Positions 23,310 to 31,251 of a stretch of 34,171 nucleotides of DNA are shown in pieces. A program made the position numbers and the translations under genes. Source of the stretch: Phycisphaerae bacterium (lineage in GTDB: Bacteria; Planctomycetota; Phycisphaerae; Phycisphaerales; SM1A02); assembly GCA_018701395.1 (NCBI GenBank), contig JABIWU010000053.1:1-34171 (forward strand), given 5' to 3'. The notes below the pieces were generated by a model. The model was not told where the DNA came from, did not search any database, and saw nothing but the letters and a program-made list of their open reading frames with translations. Within the stretch, counting starts at the first letter, position 1, and every line of letters starts with the position of its first letter.

Positions 23310-24068
23310 ATGCGACATAGAATTCATGGAAAACAATTATGTAGAGACAGCGAGCACCGCACTGCGATGCTTCGTAACCTCGCTGCTGGACTTTTTGAAC
23401 ACGGTCAAATTGAAACGACCTTGCCAAAAGCAAAGGCAGTGCAACCATTTGTAGAAAAAATCATTACTATCGCAAGGCGCGGTGGTTTTAATGCTCGCAA
23501 GCGCATTGAGCAAATGATTAATGACCGCAAGATTCATGTCTGGGTTGCAGATCCAAACGTTCCAGATTCAGCAAAGCAAAACGATCACTTTGATCTTCCA
23601 AGCGAAGATTCAATCGAATTTAACCGTTATGGTGAAGTTCGTAAAGCGCCTCGTCTGGTCCAACACATTTTGACAGTTGTTGCTCCTAAATTTGCTGATC
23701 GTGATGGCGGGTATACCAGAATCATCAAAATCGGCAAGCGTCGTCTTGGTGATGGAACAGACTTAGTCGTTTTGCAACTCGTTGGCGAAGAAGAAGGACC
23801 ACAAATCGGTGGAAACGATTCACGTCGAAGAACGCAAAAGCAACGTCGTCGTGATTTCGCTGCAAAAGTTCTTGTTTCAACTGTACCTGAAGTTGAATCT
23901 GCGCCAGAAGCCAAATCTGCACCAGAAGCCGAAGTTGTGCCCGAGGCAGAAACGGCGCCAGATGTTGAAGCAACAGATGTAGAAGTTACAGAGGTTGAAG
24001 CAACAGAAGAATCGGCTCCTGAAACACCAGAAGCAACAACAGATGAAGCTGAAAAGACGGAAGAGTAA
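23310..24068 (+). CDS. rplQ: 50S ribosomal protein L17 with insertion and acidic tail
   Basis: 252 aa, twice the usual 115-130. The core is intact: MRHRIHGKQLCRDSEHRTAM, ETTLPKAKAVQPFVEKIIT, and GGYTRIIKIGKRRLGDG at 133-149. An insertion of about 30-40 residues (roughly 74-112, acidic, DPNVPDSAKQNDHF...) lies in the middle. From about 190 the protein is a low-complexity Glu/Pro/Ala/Thr tail with repeated APEAE units. L17 lies next to the exit tunnel, so the tail could project from the ribosome. Last gene of the operon; a strong terminator begins 25 nt after it. Confidence 0.96.
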   Translation: MRHRIHGKQLCRDSEHRTAMLRNLAAGLFEHGQIETTLPKAKAVQPFVEKIITIARRGGFNARKRIEQMINDRKIHVWVADPNVPDSAKQNDHFDLPSEDSIEFNRYGEVRKAPRLVQHILTVVAPKFADRDGGYTRIIKIGKRRLGDGTDLVVLQLVGEEEGPQIGGNDSRRRTQKQRRRDFAAKVLVSTVPEVESAPEAKSAPEAEVVPEAETAPDVEATDVEVTEVEATEESAPETPEATTDEAEKTEE

Positions 24069-24092
24069 CCTTTTCCTAGTATTTACTTTTAA

Positions 24093-24124
24093 ACAGCCCC
24101 GAAATTATTCGGGGTTGTTTTTTT
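24093..24124 (+). terminator. Rho-independent terminator of the ribosomal operon
   Basis: AACAGCCCCGAA (24093-24104) pairs with TTCGGGGTTGTT (24109-24120), 12 bp with one G-T pair, loop ATTA, and the T run continues to 24124. It closes the rpsJ-rplQ transcript. Confidence 0.9.
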
Positions 24125-24185
24125 GTCGTTTTTTGGAAAGTCTCGCTGGGATTCTCTCAAGAGGGGGCTGTCCTAAAAAACTAGG

Positions 24186-24191
24186 TATCAT
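24186..24191 (+). promoter_or_regulatory. -10 box of a probable leaderless promoter (pheS)
   Basis: TATCAT ends exactly 6 nt before the ATG at 24198. There is no Shine-Dalgarno sequence at a useful distance from that ATG and no clear -35 box. Confidence 0.5.
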
Positions 24192-24197
24192 GCTCAA

Positions 24198-25181
24198 ATG
24201 CTTTCAAAGCTAGACAAACTACAAGATGATGCGATTGTTGAAATTGGCACGGTTGATTCCATCAATGGGCTGGAAACATGGCGAGTTACGTACCTTGGTT
24301 CAAAGGGTCGTCTCAAAGGTGTTATGCCGTTCATGAAGGACGTTCCAAAGGAAGAAAAACCCGAAGTCGGCAAACGACTGAACGAAGTGAAGAATGCGCT
24401 AGAGAGCGCGTTTGATACTCGAAAAGGCGAACTTTCTAGAAGCACTTCAACTCGACATCCAATGGATGTAACAGAGCCAGGCAAGGATGTTGCTCTTGGC
24501 CGTCGCCATATAATTACAAAGACAATTGACGGAATAACAGAAGTATTTAGCAAAATGGGTTTCTCTGTTGCGTATGGTCCCGAAGTTGAAGATGAGCACC
24601 ACAACTTTAATGCTCTAAACATTCCATACGATCACCCCGCACGTGATCCAATTGACAACTTTTTTATGGGCAACGACCGAATGTTGCGCAGCCAGACATC
24701 GACGGTGCAAATTCGTGTCATGGAATCAACGCCACCGCCAATAAAAATTATTGCTGTTGGCCGAGTTTATCGACCAGACACACACGACGCGACACATTTC
24801 AGTATGTTCCATCAGTGCGAAGGATTACTTGTTGCACCAAAAGTTTCAATGGTCGATTTAAAAACAACACTATTTCAATTCGCAAAATCGTATTTTGGCG
24901 AAGAAGCGGAAGTTCGTTTCCGACCAAGTTTTTTCCCATTCACTGAACCATCAGCTGAAGTTGATATGAAGATGAAAATTAAAGGGAAGTGGCAGTGGGT
25001 AGAAATCGGTGGATGTGGTTTAGTAGACCCAAATGTTTTTGAACAACTAGGTTACGACAATGAAAAGTGGCAGGGTTTTGCGTTTGGTCTTGGCATCGAA
25101 CGAGTAGCAATGCTTAAGTATGGCATCCAAGATATTAGATGGCTATTTGAAAACGATGCAAGGTTCTTACGTCAGTTTTGA
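24198..25181 (+). CDS. pheS: Phenylalanine--tRNA ligase alpha subunit
   Basis: 327 aa, the usual bacterial length. The N-terminal coiled part (1-85) is followed by the class II catalytic core: GFSVAYGPEVEDEHHNFNALN at 121-140 (in part), DNFFM, RSQTSTVQIRVM at 164-175, motif 2 around HQCEGLLV (205-212), FRPSFFPFTEPSAEVD (241-256) and motif 3 GFAFGLGIERVAMLKYGI (293-310). PheS works only with PheT, which is not next to it here although the two are usually adjacent. An ATG at 24190 overlaps the -10 box and is out of frame; 24198 is the natural start. Confidence 0.98.
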   Translation: MLSKLDKLQDDAIVEIGTVDSINGLETWRVTYLGSKGRLKGVMPFMKDVPKEEKPEVGKRLNEVKNALESAFDTRKGELSRSTSTRHPMDVTEPGKDVALGRRHIITKTIDGITEVFSKMGFSVAYGPEVEDEHHNFNALNIPYDHPARDPIDNFFMGNDRMLRSQTSTVQIRVMESTPPPIKIIAVGRVYRPDTHDATHFSMFHQCEGLLVAPKVSMVDLKTTLFQFAKSYFGEEAEVRFRPSFFPFTEPSAEVDMKMKIKGKWQWVEIGGCGLVDPNVFEQLGYDNEKWQGFAFGLGIERVAMLKYGIQDIRWLFENDARFLRQF

Positions 25182-25705
25182 ATGAAAATGTTCAATATTC
25201 TCAGACGTGGCCAACTACCATCGGTGCTGTTTGCATTGTTGTAGGGGGGCTTTCCCTTTTTGGTGGATGCCTTGCATTTACAGGAATGACGGAAATTGAA
25301 CAGCTCCACACCGCTATTCCGTTTGGTGAAGGCGAATTGTCTGAAGAGCTAGTAGCGCAACTTAAAGCAACCGAACCAGCAAAGTGGATAATGCATGTGA
25401 TTACATTTGCAAATATACTTTTCTCGATTATTCTCGTCGGTGCGGGGATGGCATTGCTCCAACGGGGATTAAAAGCACGAAAAATACTACTACTCTGGTC
25501 ATTTTTTTACACAATATTCTCTATCGCATCAGCTATTGCCATTTGGACCCCGCGAATGGAATTAGTTAGTCAGAACCAAGAGGTTAAGGGGATGTTTCTT
25601 GCTCAATTGGTTATTTCAACGCCGCTATACTTGGTCTTGCCAGTTTTTCTTATGATTTTCTTAAATCGGAAACGAACCAAAAACGAGACGGCTCTCTGGC
25701 GGTAA
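25178..25705 (+). CDS. Small integral membrane protein of unknown function
   Basis: 175 aa. Four membrane helices can be traced: about 15-36 (IGAVCIVVGGLSLFGGCLAF), 72-94 (ITFANILFSIILVGAGMALL), 101-123 (ILLLWSFFYTIFSIASAIAI) and 140-163 (QLVISTPLYLVLPVFLMIFL). The loop after helix 1 is acidic. The start is a TTG that overlaps the pheS TGA (TTGA); no in-frame ATG exists before helix 1. No family is recognised. It is co-transcribed with pheS but a link to translation is not implied. Confidence 0.65.
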   Translation: MNENVQYSQTWPTTIGAVCIVVGGLSLFGGCLAFTGMTEIEQLHTAIPFGEGELSEELVAQLKATEPAKWIMHVITFANILFSIILVGAGMALLQRGLKARKILLLWSFFYTIFSIASAIAIWTPRMELVSQNQEVKGMFLAQLVISTPLYLVLPVFLMIFLNRKRTKNETALWR

Positions 25706-25708
25706 CAT
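25703..25708 (+). promoter_or_regulatory. -10 box of a probable leaderless promoter (tyrS)
   Basis: TAACAT lies 7 nt before the tyrS ATG (25716) and includes the stop codon of the preceding gene. No Shine-Dalgarno sequence is seen. Confidence 0.4.
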
Positions 25709-25715
25709 ACGACAC

Positions 25716-27020
25716 ATGCAATTTTTAGATGAACTTACTTGGCGTGGATTGCTCCACCAAACAACAGGCGGAGACGAATTGCAAGCACATCTTGCAAGTG
25801 GAAGTCGAATGGCCTATTGCGGGTTTGACCCAACCAAAGATGCATTAACTATCGGCAACTACATGCCAATAAAAATGCTTCGGCATTGGCAACTTGCTGG
25901 CCATAAACCAATCGTACTTATGGGTGGTGGTACAGGTTTGATTGGTGACCCATCTGGAAAAGATGCTGAACGCCAACTTTTGTCAAAAGAGCAAGTTGCA
26001 AAAAATATCGAAGGGCAACTTCGTTGCTTTTCGAAAGTGCTCGATTTTGAGGGCGAAAATGCGGCTGTTATTGTTAACAACGCAGACTGGTTGTGCGAAC
26101 TTGGTTTTTTGGATGTACTTCGTGATGTTGGCAAATATTTTTCAGTGAACACGATGATTCAAAAAGATTCTGTAAAGGATCGATTGAATAATCGAGAGCA
26201 GGGTATTTCTTATACAGAGTTTAGTTACATGATTTTGCAAGCGTACGATTTTTTACATCTACGACGAAAAATGGATTGCACAATTCAAATTGCAGGAAGT
26301 GATCAGTACGGGAATATAGTTGCGGGCATCGATTTAATTAGAAGAGACATGTCCGCCTTGGCAGATGACGAGTTCCGTGGCGCTGGAATTACAAACCCAC
26401 TTGTTACTGCAAGTGACGGAAGTAAAATTGGCAAGACGGAAAAAGGCGCAATTTGGTTGACCGCAGACCGCACGAGCCCGTACGCGTTTCATCAATATTG
26501 GCTGAATATTCCTGATGAAGACGCTGGCAAATTTTTACGTTGGTTTACTTTCTTAGATCAAGAAAGAATTGAATCTATTGAAAAAGAACATGCTGAAGCT
26601 CCTCATTTACGTGCAGCTCAAAAAGCATTAGCAGATGCGATGACAGATATTTTTCATGGCACTGAAAATGTGACCCGTTGTAACGAAGCAGCGAAAGCGT
26701 TATTTGGTGGCGACATTAAATCGCTTGACGCGATAATGCTTGGCGAGGTTTTTGCAGAAGTTCCTGCTGGAGAATTTTCAAAAGATTCTCTTGGCTCTGA
26801 AACAGCATCGCTTGTTGAATTGCTTCCTCAAATAGAGTTATGCAAAAGTAAACGTGAAGCGAGAGAGTTTTTAAAAAACGGCTCGGTGTCCATCAACGGC
26901 GAAAAAGTTTCTGGTGATGAAGCAGTTGATCGAGTATTAACGTGCGATGATCTTCTTCACGGAACAACTATTTTGCTTCGACGTGGGAAAAAAGCTTGGT
27001 TCGCAAGTCGCTGGTCATAA
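25716..27020 (+). CDS. tyrS: Tyrosine--tRNA ligase
   Basis: 434 aa, class I synthetase of the E. coli/Bacillus type. CGFDPTKDALTIGNY (35-49) is the ATP-binding signature, with TIGN where HIGH or HLGH is usual. GGGTGLIGDPSG (70-81), the tyrosine-binding SYTEFSYMILQAYDF (165-179) and QIAGSDQYGNI (191-201) are standard, and SKIGKTEKGAIW (236-247) is the KMSKS region. An S4 tRNA-binding domain ends the protein (SKREAREFLKNGSVSINGEKV). It charges tRNA-Tyr in the cytosol. Convergent with cdaR, 25 bp away, with no clear terminator between. Confidence 0.98.
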   Translation: MQFLDELTWRGLLHQTTGGDELQAHLASGSRMAYCGFDPTKDALTIGNYMPIKMLRHWQLAGHKPIVLMGGGTGLIGDPSGKDAERQLLSKEQVAKNIEGQLRCFSKVLDFEGENAAVIVNNADWLCELGFLDVLRDVGKYFSVNTMIQKDSVKDRLNNREQGISYTEFSYMILQAYDFLHLRRKMDCTIQIAGSDQYGNIVAGIDLIRRDMSALADDEFRGAGITNPLVTASDGSKIGKTEKGAIWLTADRTSPYAFHQYWLNIPDEDAGKFLRWFTFLDQERIESIEKEHAEAPHLRAAQKALADAMTDIFHGTENVTRCNEAAKALFGGDIKSLDAIMLGEVFAEVPAGEFSKDSLGSETASLVELLPQIELCKSKREAREFLKNGSVSINGEKVSGDEAVDRVLTCDDLLHGTTILLRRGKKAWFASRWS

Positions 27021-27045
27021 GCGGCCATAAACGACTCTTTGAAAT

Positions 27046-28065
27046 TTAATTAGTTATTGGCGTTTCAGGTTGTTCTACTGGCTCAATTACAAGTTCGATT
27101 TCAAGTAACGCTGGGTCTTCAACGGTTGCGACGAGCTCATGTCCTGTTCCATCTTCCATAATTGCCATGAAAGTTGTTATGCGTTTCGTAGGAATACCCT
27201 GTTCCATGTCACCAGAACCGAGTCGAAGTATTGCGAAAACTTTGACGACACCTGATTCAATTCCTTCGATAATTCCCGCTTCCGCTTCTACCGTGACATT
27301 TGGAATCATTTTTCTTGGGAGAATCACGCTAAATGCTGCATAATCTTCTGCAGGTCCAGCAATTAAAACGCGTACTTGTGCAAGTTCTATTGTTTTGGTG
27401 CTGGACTGAATTTTGAAAGATACAAGAACTCTACTTGGTGTTGCTGTCACTCCAGCTGATTCAAGTTCTTCAGATAGTTGAATTACACCATCTCTTTTCC
27501 ACGTTATTCCTGGCGGAAGTTGCCATAGTGTATTTTCGCTGACAACGGCCTGTACAGTAAGCGTTTCAGGTAACGACTTGCGTAGTTCTTTCGGAATATT
27601 TAGTTGGACAGTTGCTGGGTCAACGGCTCCAATCGTACCCGTTACATTTTGCAATGTTACTTCGACAGTTGCTTCAACCCACTCGACGGTATGAATAGCG
27701 AGCGGGAATTCTGACGAATGAGCGGTATCAATCATTACCCCAGTATCTTTAATAGCATCAAGCGAGGAAATTCTGTTTGAAATTTCTGTCAATGATAAAG
27801 TCTCGTCGATTCCGCCTAAGGTTAGATGCAATCCGTCTGCACAGGCTGATTTTGCAGCATCGACAGCTGATAGTGTCCCTGAAAAAGCAAGCGTCACTTC
27901 AGTTTTCTTTGGAGAAATAGTACTGGTTGATCCTTCGGGTGGCGACAGGTGTAAAGTTACAAGAACTTCCGAAGTGCGTTTCGTGTTGCCATCAGCCCAA
28001 AACCAAACAACGATAGTAAGGACGGTGATAAATAAAATCGCGAGTGTGTCGTCTTTTCTTTTCAT
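27046..28065 (-). CDS. cdaR: YbbR-like membrane-anchored protein, CdaA regulator CdaR
   Basis: 339 aa. One N-terminal membrane helix (LAILFITVLTIVVWFWAD, about 8-25) and then an extracytoplasmic beta-rich part of YbbR-like repeats (for example around VTLQNVTGTIGAVDPATVQL-type segments), here strongly diverged. In Firmicutes CdaR binds the diadenylate cyclase CdaA and adjusts its activity. Its start overlaps the cdaA stop by 4 nt, the usual coupled arrangement. The usual third partner glmM is not downstream; tyrS converges instead. The family call rests on topology plus neighbour, since the repeats are weak by eye. Confidence 0.65.
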   Translation of the reverse strand: MKRKDDTLAILFITVLTIVVWFWADGNTKRTSEVLVTLHLSPPEGSTSTISPKKTEVTLAFSGTLSAVDAAKSACADGLHLTLGGIDETLSLTEISNRISSLDAIKDTGVMIDTAHSSEFPLAIHTVEWVEATVEVTLQNVTGTIGAVDPATVQLNIPKELRKSLPETLTVQAVVSENTLWQLPPGITWKRDGVIQLSEELESAGVTATPSRVLVSFKIQSSTKTIELAQVRVLIAGPAEDYAAFSVILPRKMIPNVTVEAEAGIIEGIESGVVKVFAILRLGSGDMEQGIPTKRITTFMAIMEDGTGHELVATVEDPALLEIELVIEPVEQPETPITN

Positions 28066-28919
28066 TCGGCATGCTCCGCTGAAGTTGTTGTTGCATTGCT
28101 CGTTTTTTCAGTAGAAGTATGTTCGAGAGTGCTTGCCGCTATGGAAGGATTCAAGCGATTAGCAAGTTCAGATTCAACTTCATCGGGTTCGATGAACGTT
28201 AATTCGCCATGGTCTGCAAATGAGATTCGACCAGTTTGTTCGCTGATGATAATAATGAGAGCATCGCATCGCATTGACAAGCCAACCCCCGCTCTGTGCC
28301 TTGATCCAAGTTCGGCAGAAAGCATGGCAGATTCATCTGCTAAAGGAAATTGCACACTCGCTTTCATAACTCGGTCGCCATTAATAATAAGACCAAGGTC
28401 GTGTAACGGATTGTTTGGCCAGAAAATAGATTGAAGTAATGGGGAACTAACTTCTGCATCAAGATGTTGCCCGCCAACAACGTGGTCTTCAATTTTGTTT
28501 TCGCGCTCGATTGCAATGAGTCCTCCGAATTGATTTCTTCCCAAAAATGTAGAGGCATTTGCTATTGCAGAAATAGTTGTATTGCCAACCGAAGATATGT
28601 TTCTGAATCTCGCAAACAATCCGGATTGGCTTACTCGCACTGCTGCTTGCCGAAGTTCGGGTTGAAAAATAATAATTAAAAGTACAAATAAAACAGTTAG
28701 AAATTCTCCTGCAAAAAAGTCTAATCGTTCAAACCCCGCAATATTTTCTGGCACCATTTGAAGTAACCAGAGAGGCAAAAGCAGGACAATTAGCCCGCGA
28801 ATGACGACGCCGCCACGCGTTCCTTGAAGAAATCGAAAGGCATAAAAGATAATAATCCAGATAATTGCTAACTCAATTACTATCTCTATAACGTTGTATC
28901 CATTAATATTCCAACTCAT
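28062..28919 (-). CDS. cdaA: Diadenylate cyclase CdaA, with altered DGA motif
   Basis: 285 aa. Three N-terminal membrane helices (about 10-30, 38-55, 70-87) precede a DisA_N-type cyclase domain (about 95-245) that makes cyclic di-AMP from two ATP. Conserved are GGLIAIERE (132-140), NNPLHD (169-174), ELGSRHRAG (203-211) with its RHR motif, and IIISEQTGRIS (223-233). The metal-binding DGA motif reads D174-L-G: the Asp is kept but Gly is replaced by Leu and Ala by Gly. The C-terminal 40 residues are a Ser/Thr-rich tail. Activity is likely but uncertain. TATACT ends 8 nt before the ATG, so the mRNA may be leaderless. Operon with cdaR. Confidence 0.9.
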   Translation of the reverse strand: MSWNINGYNVIEIVIELAIIWIIIFYAFRFLQGTRGGVVIRGLIVLLLPLWLLQMVPENIAGFERLDFFAGEFLTVLFVLLIIIFQPELRQAAVRVSQSGLFARFRNISSVGNTTISAIANASTFLGRNQFGGLIAIERENKIEDHVVGGQHLDAEVSSPLLQSIFWPNNPLHDLGLIINGDRVMKASVQFPLADESAMLSAELGSRHRAGVGLSMRCDALIIIISEQTGRISFADHGELTFIEPDEVESELANRLNPSIAASTLEHTSTEKTSNATTTSAEHAE

Positions 28920-28958
28920 ATACTCAAAGTATACGCTTATCCCGTAGGATTCTCATAT
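28920..28958. promoter_or_regulatory. 39-bp divergent promoter region, both transcripts probably leaderless
   Basis: On the minus strand TATACT (28933-28928) ends 8 nt before the cdaA ATG. On the plus strand TAGGAT (28945-28950) ends 8 nt before the ATG at 28959. The two -10 boxes are only 11 bp apart, so polymerase binding to one should hinder the other. Confidence 0.5.
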
Positions 28959-29474
28959 ATGGCACGATTTGGAAATACACAAGGCGTATCTCGACCGACA
29001 GGCGTGTGCGCATCAACCGGCGAACCTTTATCCCCACATGAACCCGCAATGGCAACATTATGCGACCGTGAGGAGGACGAGGGCTTCGATCGGCTCGATT
29101 ACAGCATCAAAGCATGGGAGGATGGGAAGCGCCCAGAGCGGCTGTTCAGCCACTGGCGATACACCGTTCCAGATGGTGATAAAAAGAAAGAAATAGGCAT
29201 TGACGATACCGTACTGGCTGATTTGTTTGAACGGCTAGCCGACGACGAACGACCCGCTCGCATCGCATTTAGATATATTTTGGCTTTGGTTTTGCTTCGA
29301 AAACGCAAACTGAAACTGGTTGGCCGTGAAAATACCGATGATGGCGAGATTTGGTTGCTTCAATGTAAAGGCGTAGAAGGGGAGCCAGTTCGAGTGAAAA
29401 ACCCAGGAATTGGAGAAGAAGAAATACAAGATTTATCTGAACAATTAGGTGAAATTTTGCAAGGCGATTTCTAA
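28959..29474 (+). CDS. Conserved-looking small protein of unknown function
   Basis: 171 aa, cytosolic by appearance, not recognised. The N terminus has a compact motif VCASTGEPLSPHEPAMATLCD (in part; Cys17, His27, Cys35) that could bind a metal. The middle is acidic and charged (WEDGKRPERLFSHWRY at about 52-67), then a helical stretch ALVLLRKRKLKLVG (109-122). A small N-terminal metal-binding segment followed by a charged, helical part is the only visible organisation. It overlaps the following lipoprotein gene by one base (TAATG), so the two are co-translated. Divergent from cdaA with a shared promoter region. Confidence 0.5.
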   Translation: MARFGNTQGVSRPTGVCASTGEPLSPHEPAMATLCDREEDEGFDRLDYSIKAWEDGKRPERLFSHWRYTVPDGDKKKEIGIDDTVLADLFERLADDERPARIAFRYILALVLLRKRKLKLVGRENTDDGEIWLLQCKGVEGEPVRVKNPGIGEEEIQDLSEQLGEILQGDF

Positions 29475-30235
29475 TGCGGCTCTTTTTTCTAATTATTCTC
29501 ATTATTTCTGGTTGCTCGCAAAGGAGTATTCCTTCATCTTTAGAAAAGGATGTCACGCCAGAAATGGTTCGGGCAAATCAAATTGAACGAACCGCATCCT
29601 TTGATGCGCTCGTTGGAAGAGGCGTGGTGGAATTTCGTTGGGAAGATGACGACGGCAAGCATAAGGAACAAGGTGATTTGGACTTTTGGAAACACGGAGA
29701 TTCAATATCATTACGAATTTCTAAACTTGGTGAATTACTCGTCTGGTTTGGCGGAGACAAAAACGAAAACTGGTTTTTTGATATGCTGGGTGATGAAACA
29801 ACATTAACAATGAATAGCGATGGTGCAATGTTTTCTGACATCACGACAGCGTTAGTTTTACTCGGGCTCGCGCCATTGCCAAACGGCGAAATGAATGTAT
29901 CCGCCGGTGTCATCACTTTAGCGGATGAAGAGGGAAGAGTCTGGACTGCAACTTTTGATAAAGTGACGCATCGCCCACTACAGATGTCAGTAGTTGAAGG
30001 CGAACATATTTCAAGTGCCCTGCATCGTTCAGGGATAAAAGTTGAAATCGAAAATTTGCATGCGTTAAACTGGCCTGCGTCAGGCGGGTTAATTGATTTT
30101 AAAGATAGCCGAGGTTCGACAGAAGTAAAAATTTCGTTTTCATCTTTATCTACAGTTGTTGCAGAAGAACCAATGGATCGTGTGTTAAATGTGTCGTACC
30201 TTCAAAAAGCATTAAAGCCATCACGAATTGAGTAG
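29474..30235 (+). CDS. Outer-membrane-type lipoprotein of unknown function
   Basis: 253 aa with a lipobox: MRLFFLIILIISGC, lipidated Cys14. The mature part is beta-rich (GRGVVEFRWEDDDGKHKEQGDL, SISLRISKLGELLVWFGGD in part, then WTATFDKVTHRPLQM), which recalls the half-barrel of LolA/LolB lipoprotein-handling proteins; this is only a fold impression. Probably attached to a membrane facing the periplasm. Start codon overlaps the previous stop, and the next gene starts 6 nt after it, so it sits in the middle of a three-gene unit. Confidence 0.6.
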   Translation: MRLFFLIILIISGCSQRSIPSSLEKDVTPEMVRANQIERTASFDALVGRGVVEFRWEDDDGKHKEQGDLDFWKHGDSISLRISKLGELLVWFGGDKNENWFFDMLGDETTLTMNSDGAMFSDITTALVLLGLAPLPNGEMNVSAGVITLADEEGRVWTATFDKVTHRPLQMSVVEGEHISSALHRSGIKVEIENLHALNWPASGGLIDFKDSRGSTEVKISFSSLSTVVAEEPMDRVLNVSYLQKALKPSRIE

Positions 30236-30241
30236 ACAAAC

Positions 30242-31216
30242 ATGATAGAACTACTCCTAGCCTGTGTGCTCTCTTCATCTCCGTTAGCAATAACAGGCAA
30301 CGAATCTGGCTTGTGGTTTATTGGTGATGTCGCACCAAATAAAAGCTCATTTACTGCAAGAGCAAAAGATTTAGATTTTGACTTGTGTCAACAATACGGC
30401 GAGAATGAATACGTTGTTGTTGTTCCGTTTACAAGGCGACCGTCTTTACTAGCTGTGGAAGAAAATAAGCTCTGGTTTGTTGATGCTTCATCAGGTGTTG
30501 GTCTTTACACTGTCAAACTCGCGAATGCAAACAGTGCAAGTACATCAAGAAATGCAATGTTGCGAATGCCTACGTTGCAATCGTTATATAAAACCACTGA
30601 AAAGCCAACTGGTTTACTCGTTTTGGAAGAAGAGCCAGTTTTGGTTTTTGATGCTTCGGGCGAAAACGCTACAACGCTCGTTCAATATAAAAACAAGGAG
30701 TGGACACCGCTTCCATCTATCAACGGCAGTGGGGCGAAAGTTACTCTTTTACGCAAGCAATTAATTGCTGCGGTTCCAATAGATGGCGGCGTTTCGCTCT
30801 GGTACTTTCAGGAGGGCAGTTGGCTTGGTGGAGATAAAATTGAAATAGATGGAGCACTTGCGGGACTCATTTGTAAAGATAATTGGCCGATTCTCATAAC
30901 GAATACTGCAGATGAAGTAACAATGACGGGCATTCAACAGGGTGGCCCTGTTCATCTTGCAACGTTTCCTCTTCCAAAAGGAAGGTGGGGCGCTGTCCCG
31001 ACTTCTAAGGGGATTACAGTTGTAGGAGTGCAAAGAAAAGGAATTTTTACGAGTTTTGATATTGGCTGGCCATCTGGCACAATTTCTGGACCAATTATTC
31101 TTAACGAACGAATCAAAAAAGATGATTCGCTTCTTTTTACTGTGCTGTTTCTTTCGATGGTCCTTGCTAGTTTGCTCTTAATTTCAAAAATCAGAAGACC
31201 AGTGCAAAAAAACTAA
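30242..31216 (+). CDS. Exported beta-rich protein with C-terminal membrane anchor
   Basis: 324 aa. A short signal peptide (IELLLACVLSSSPLAITG) and one C-terminal helix (LLFTVLFLSMVLASLLLIS, 297-315) followed by a basic tail give a single-pass topology with the bulk outside the cytosol. The body shows repeated strand pairs with Trp/Phe (SGLWFIGDV, NKLWFVDAS, VSLWYFQEGSW, KEWTPLP), like blades of a beta-propeller, perhaps 5-6 units. No catalytic motif is recognised. It is the last gene of the unit beginning at 28959. Confidence 0.55.
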   Translation: MIELLLACVLSSSPLAITGNESGLWFIGDVAPNKSSFTARAKDLDFDLCQQYGENEYVVVVPFTRRPSLLAVEENKLWFVDASSGVGLYTVKLANANSASTSRNAMLRMPTLQSLYKTTEKPTGLLVLEEEPVLVFDASGENATTLVQYKNKEWTPLPSINGSGAKVTLLRKQLIAAVPIDGGVSLWYFQEGSWLGGDKIEIDGALAGLICKDNWPILITNTADEVTMTGIQQGGPVHLATFPLPKGRWGAVPTSKGITVVGVQRKGIFTSFDIGWPSGTISGPIILNERIKKDDSLLFTVLFLSMVLASLLLISKIRRPVQKN

Positions 31217-31251
31217 TTTTATGGTGCTGAAAATGGGTTTTTGACGATATT

